Shown one piece after another: positions 4,980-5,072 of a stretch of DNA of 5,072 nucleotides (position 1 is the first letter of the stretch; each line of letters starts with the position of its first letter). Source of the DNA: Candidatus Saganbacteria bacterium. GTDB lineage: Bacteria > Margulisbacteria > WOR-1 > O2-12-FULL-45-9 > XYB2-FULL-48-7. Under the pieces are notes generated by a model, which saw nothing but the letters and a program-made list of their open reading frames with translations, was not told the origin of the DNA and made no database searches. A program made the position numbers and the translations under genes. Location of the stretch: assembly GCA_020051815.1 (NCBI GenBank), contig JAGVQF010000124.1:1-5072 (forward strand). The letters are read 5' to 3'.

Positions 4980-5072
4980 GGGCCGACGCCAGCGCCGTGA
5001 TGGCCTCGTCCCATCTTTTCATTTCGTTATAAGCGGCGCCGATGTTATTGTAGGCCTCGACAGAATCCGGCT
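4885..5072 (-). CDS. TPR-repeat protein, C-terminal part (continues past right edge)
   Basis: The minus strand reads 61 residues from the right edge to a TGA at 4887-4885, with no upstream end in the window. One complete tetratricopeptide motif is visible (VEAYNNIG, then AAYNEMKRW, then DEAITALASALKIDPGY). The consensus small and aromatic positions are kept (G, Y, A, A, P). It is followed by QLARNNLAWAEQQKK, the capping helix usual at the end of such proteins, and a proline/alanine-rich tail. TPRs are protein-interaction scaffolds; in related bacteria a C-terminal TPR block often ends a larger membrane glycosyltransferase or an envelope protein, but the rest of this gene is outside the window. 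Its last 95 bp are antisense to the 3' end of the radical SAM gene. The repeat consensus makes this frame convincing despite its short length. Confidence 0.8.
   Translation of the reverse strand, partial: PDSVEAYNNIGAAYNEMKRWDEAITALASALKIDPGYQLARNNLAWAEQQKKIVPAKPARP

Overview
This is bacterial chromosomal DNA of roughly balanced base composition, from an organism I cannot name. The -10 box, the polycistronic gene packing and the mix of families (DUF2156, DUF2304, a BchE-like radical SAM protein, a TPR protein, REP-type hairpins) suggest an uncultivated bacterial lineage assembled from a metagenome. That lineage-level remark is inference; there is no rRNA or marker gene. GATC is strongly over-represented through the genes (about 68 by hand count, against about 20 expected).

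Layout. Positions 1-314 hold no intact gene. They contain a GC-rich REP-type hairpin, a second hairpin, the probable C-terminal remnant of a DUF559 endonuclease-like gene, and copy A of a dispersed hairpin repeat. On the minus strand, 2250 down to 315 is a tightly coupled three-gene operon read right to left: a HAD phosphatase (Gph-like), an ArgA-type GNAT acetyltransferase and a DUF2156 protein. The gene junctions are TGATG and ATGA overlaps. The divergent intergenic region 2251-2447 carries repeat copies B and C in opposite orientation. It also holds a good sigma70-like promoter whose -10 lies only 9 bases before the next start codon. On the plus strand, 2448-4979 is a second overlapping operon: a GT2 glycosyltransferase, a three-helix DUF2304 membrane protein and a B12-binding-type radical SAM protein that probably starts at TTG. 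At the right edge a minus-strand TPR gene enters the window, and its 3' end overlaps the radical SAM 3' end tail-to-tail by 95 bp.

Working together. The plus-strand operon looks like a small cell-envelope module. The GT2 probably moves a sugar onto or from a lipid carrier, DUF2304 probably anchors or partners it in the membrane, and the radical SAM enzyme may modify a lipid or sugar. The minus-strand operon combines a phosphatase with two GNAT-fold transferases and has no obvious single pathway. The most noteworthy items are the repeat family with a compensatory stem change, its position on a promoter that would make a leaderless mRNA, the GT2-DUF2304-radical SAM overlap, and the coding-coding antisense overlap at the right end.
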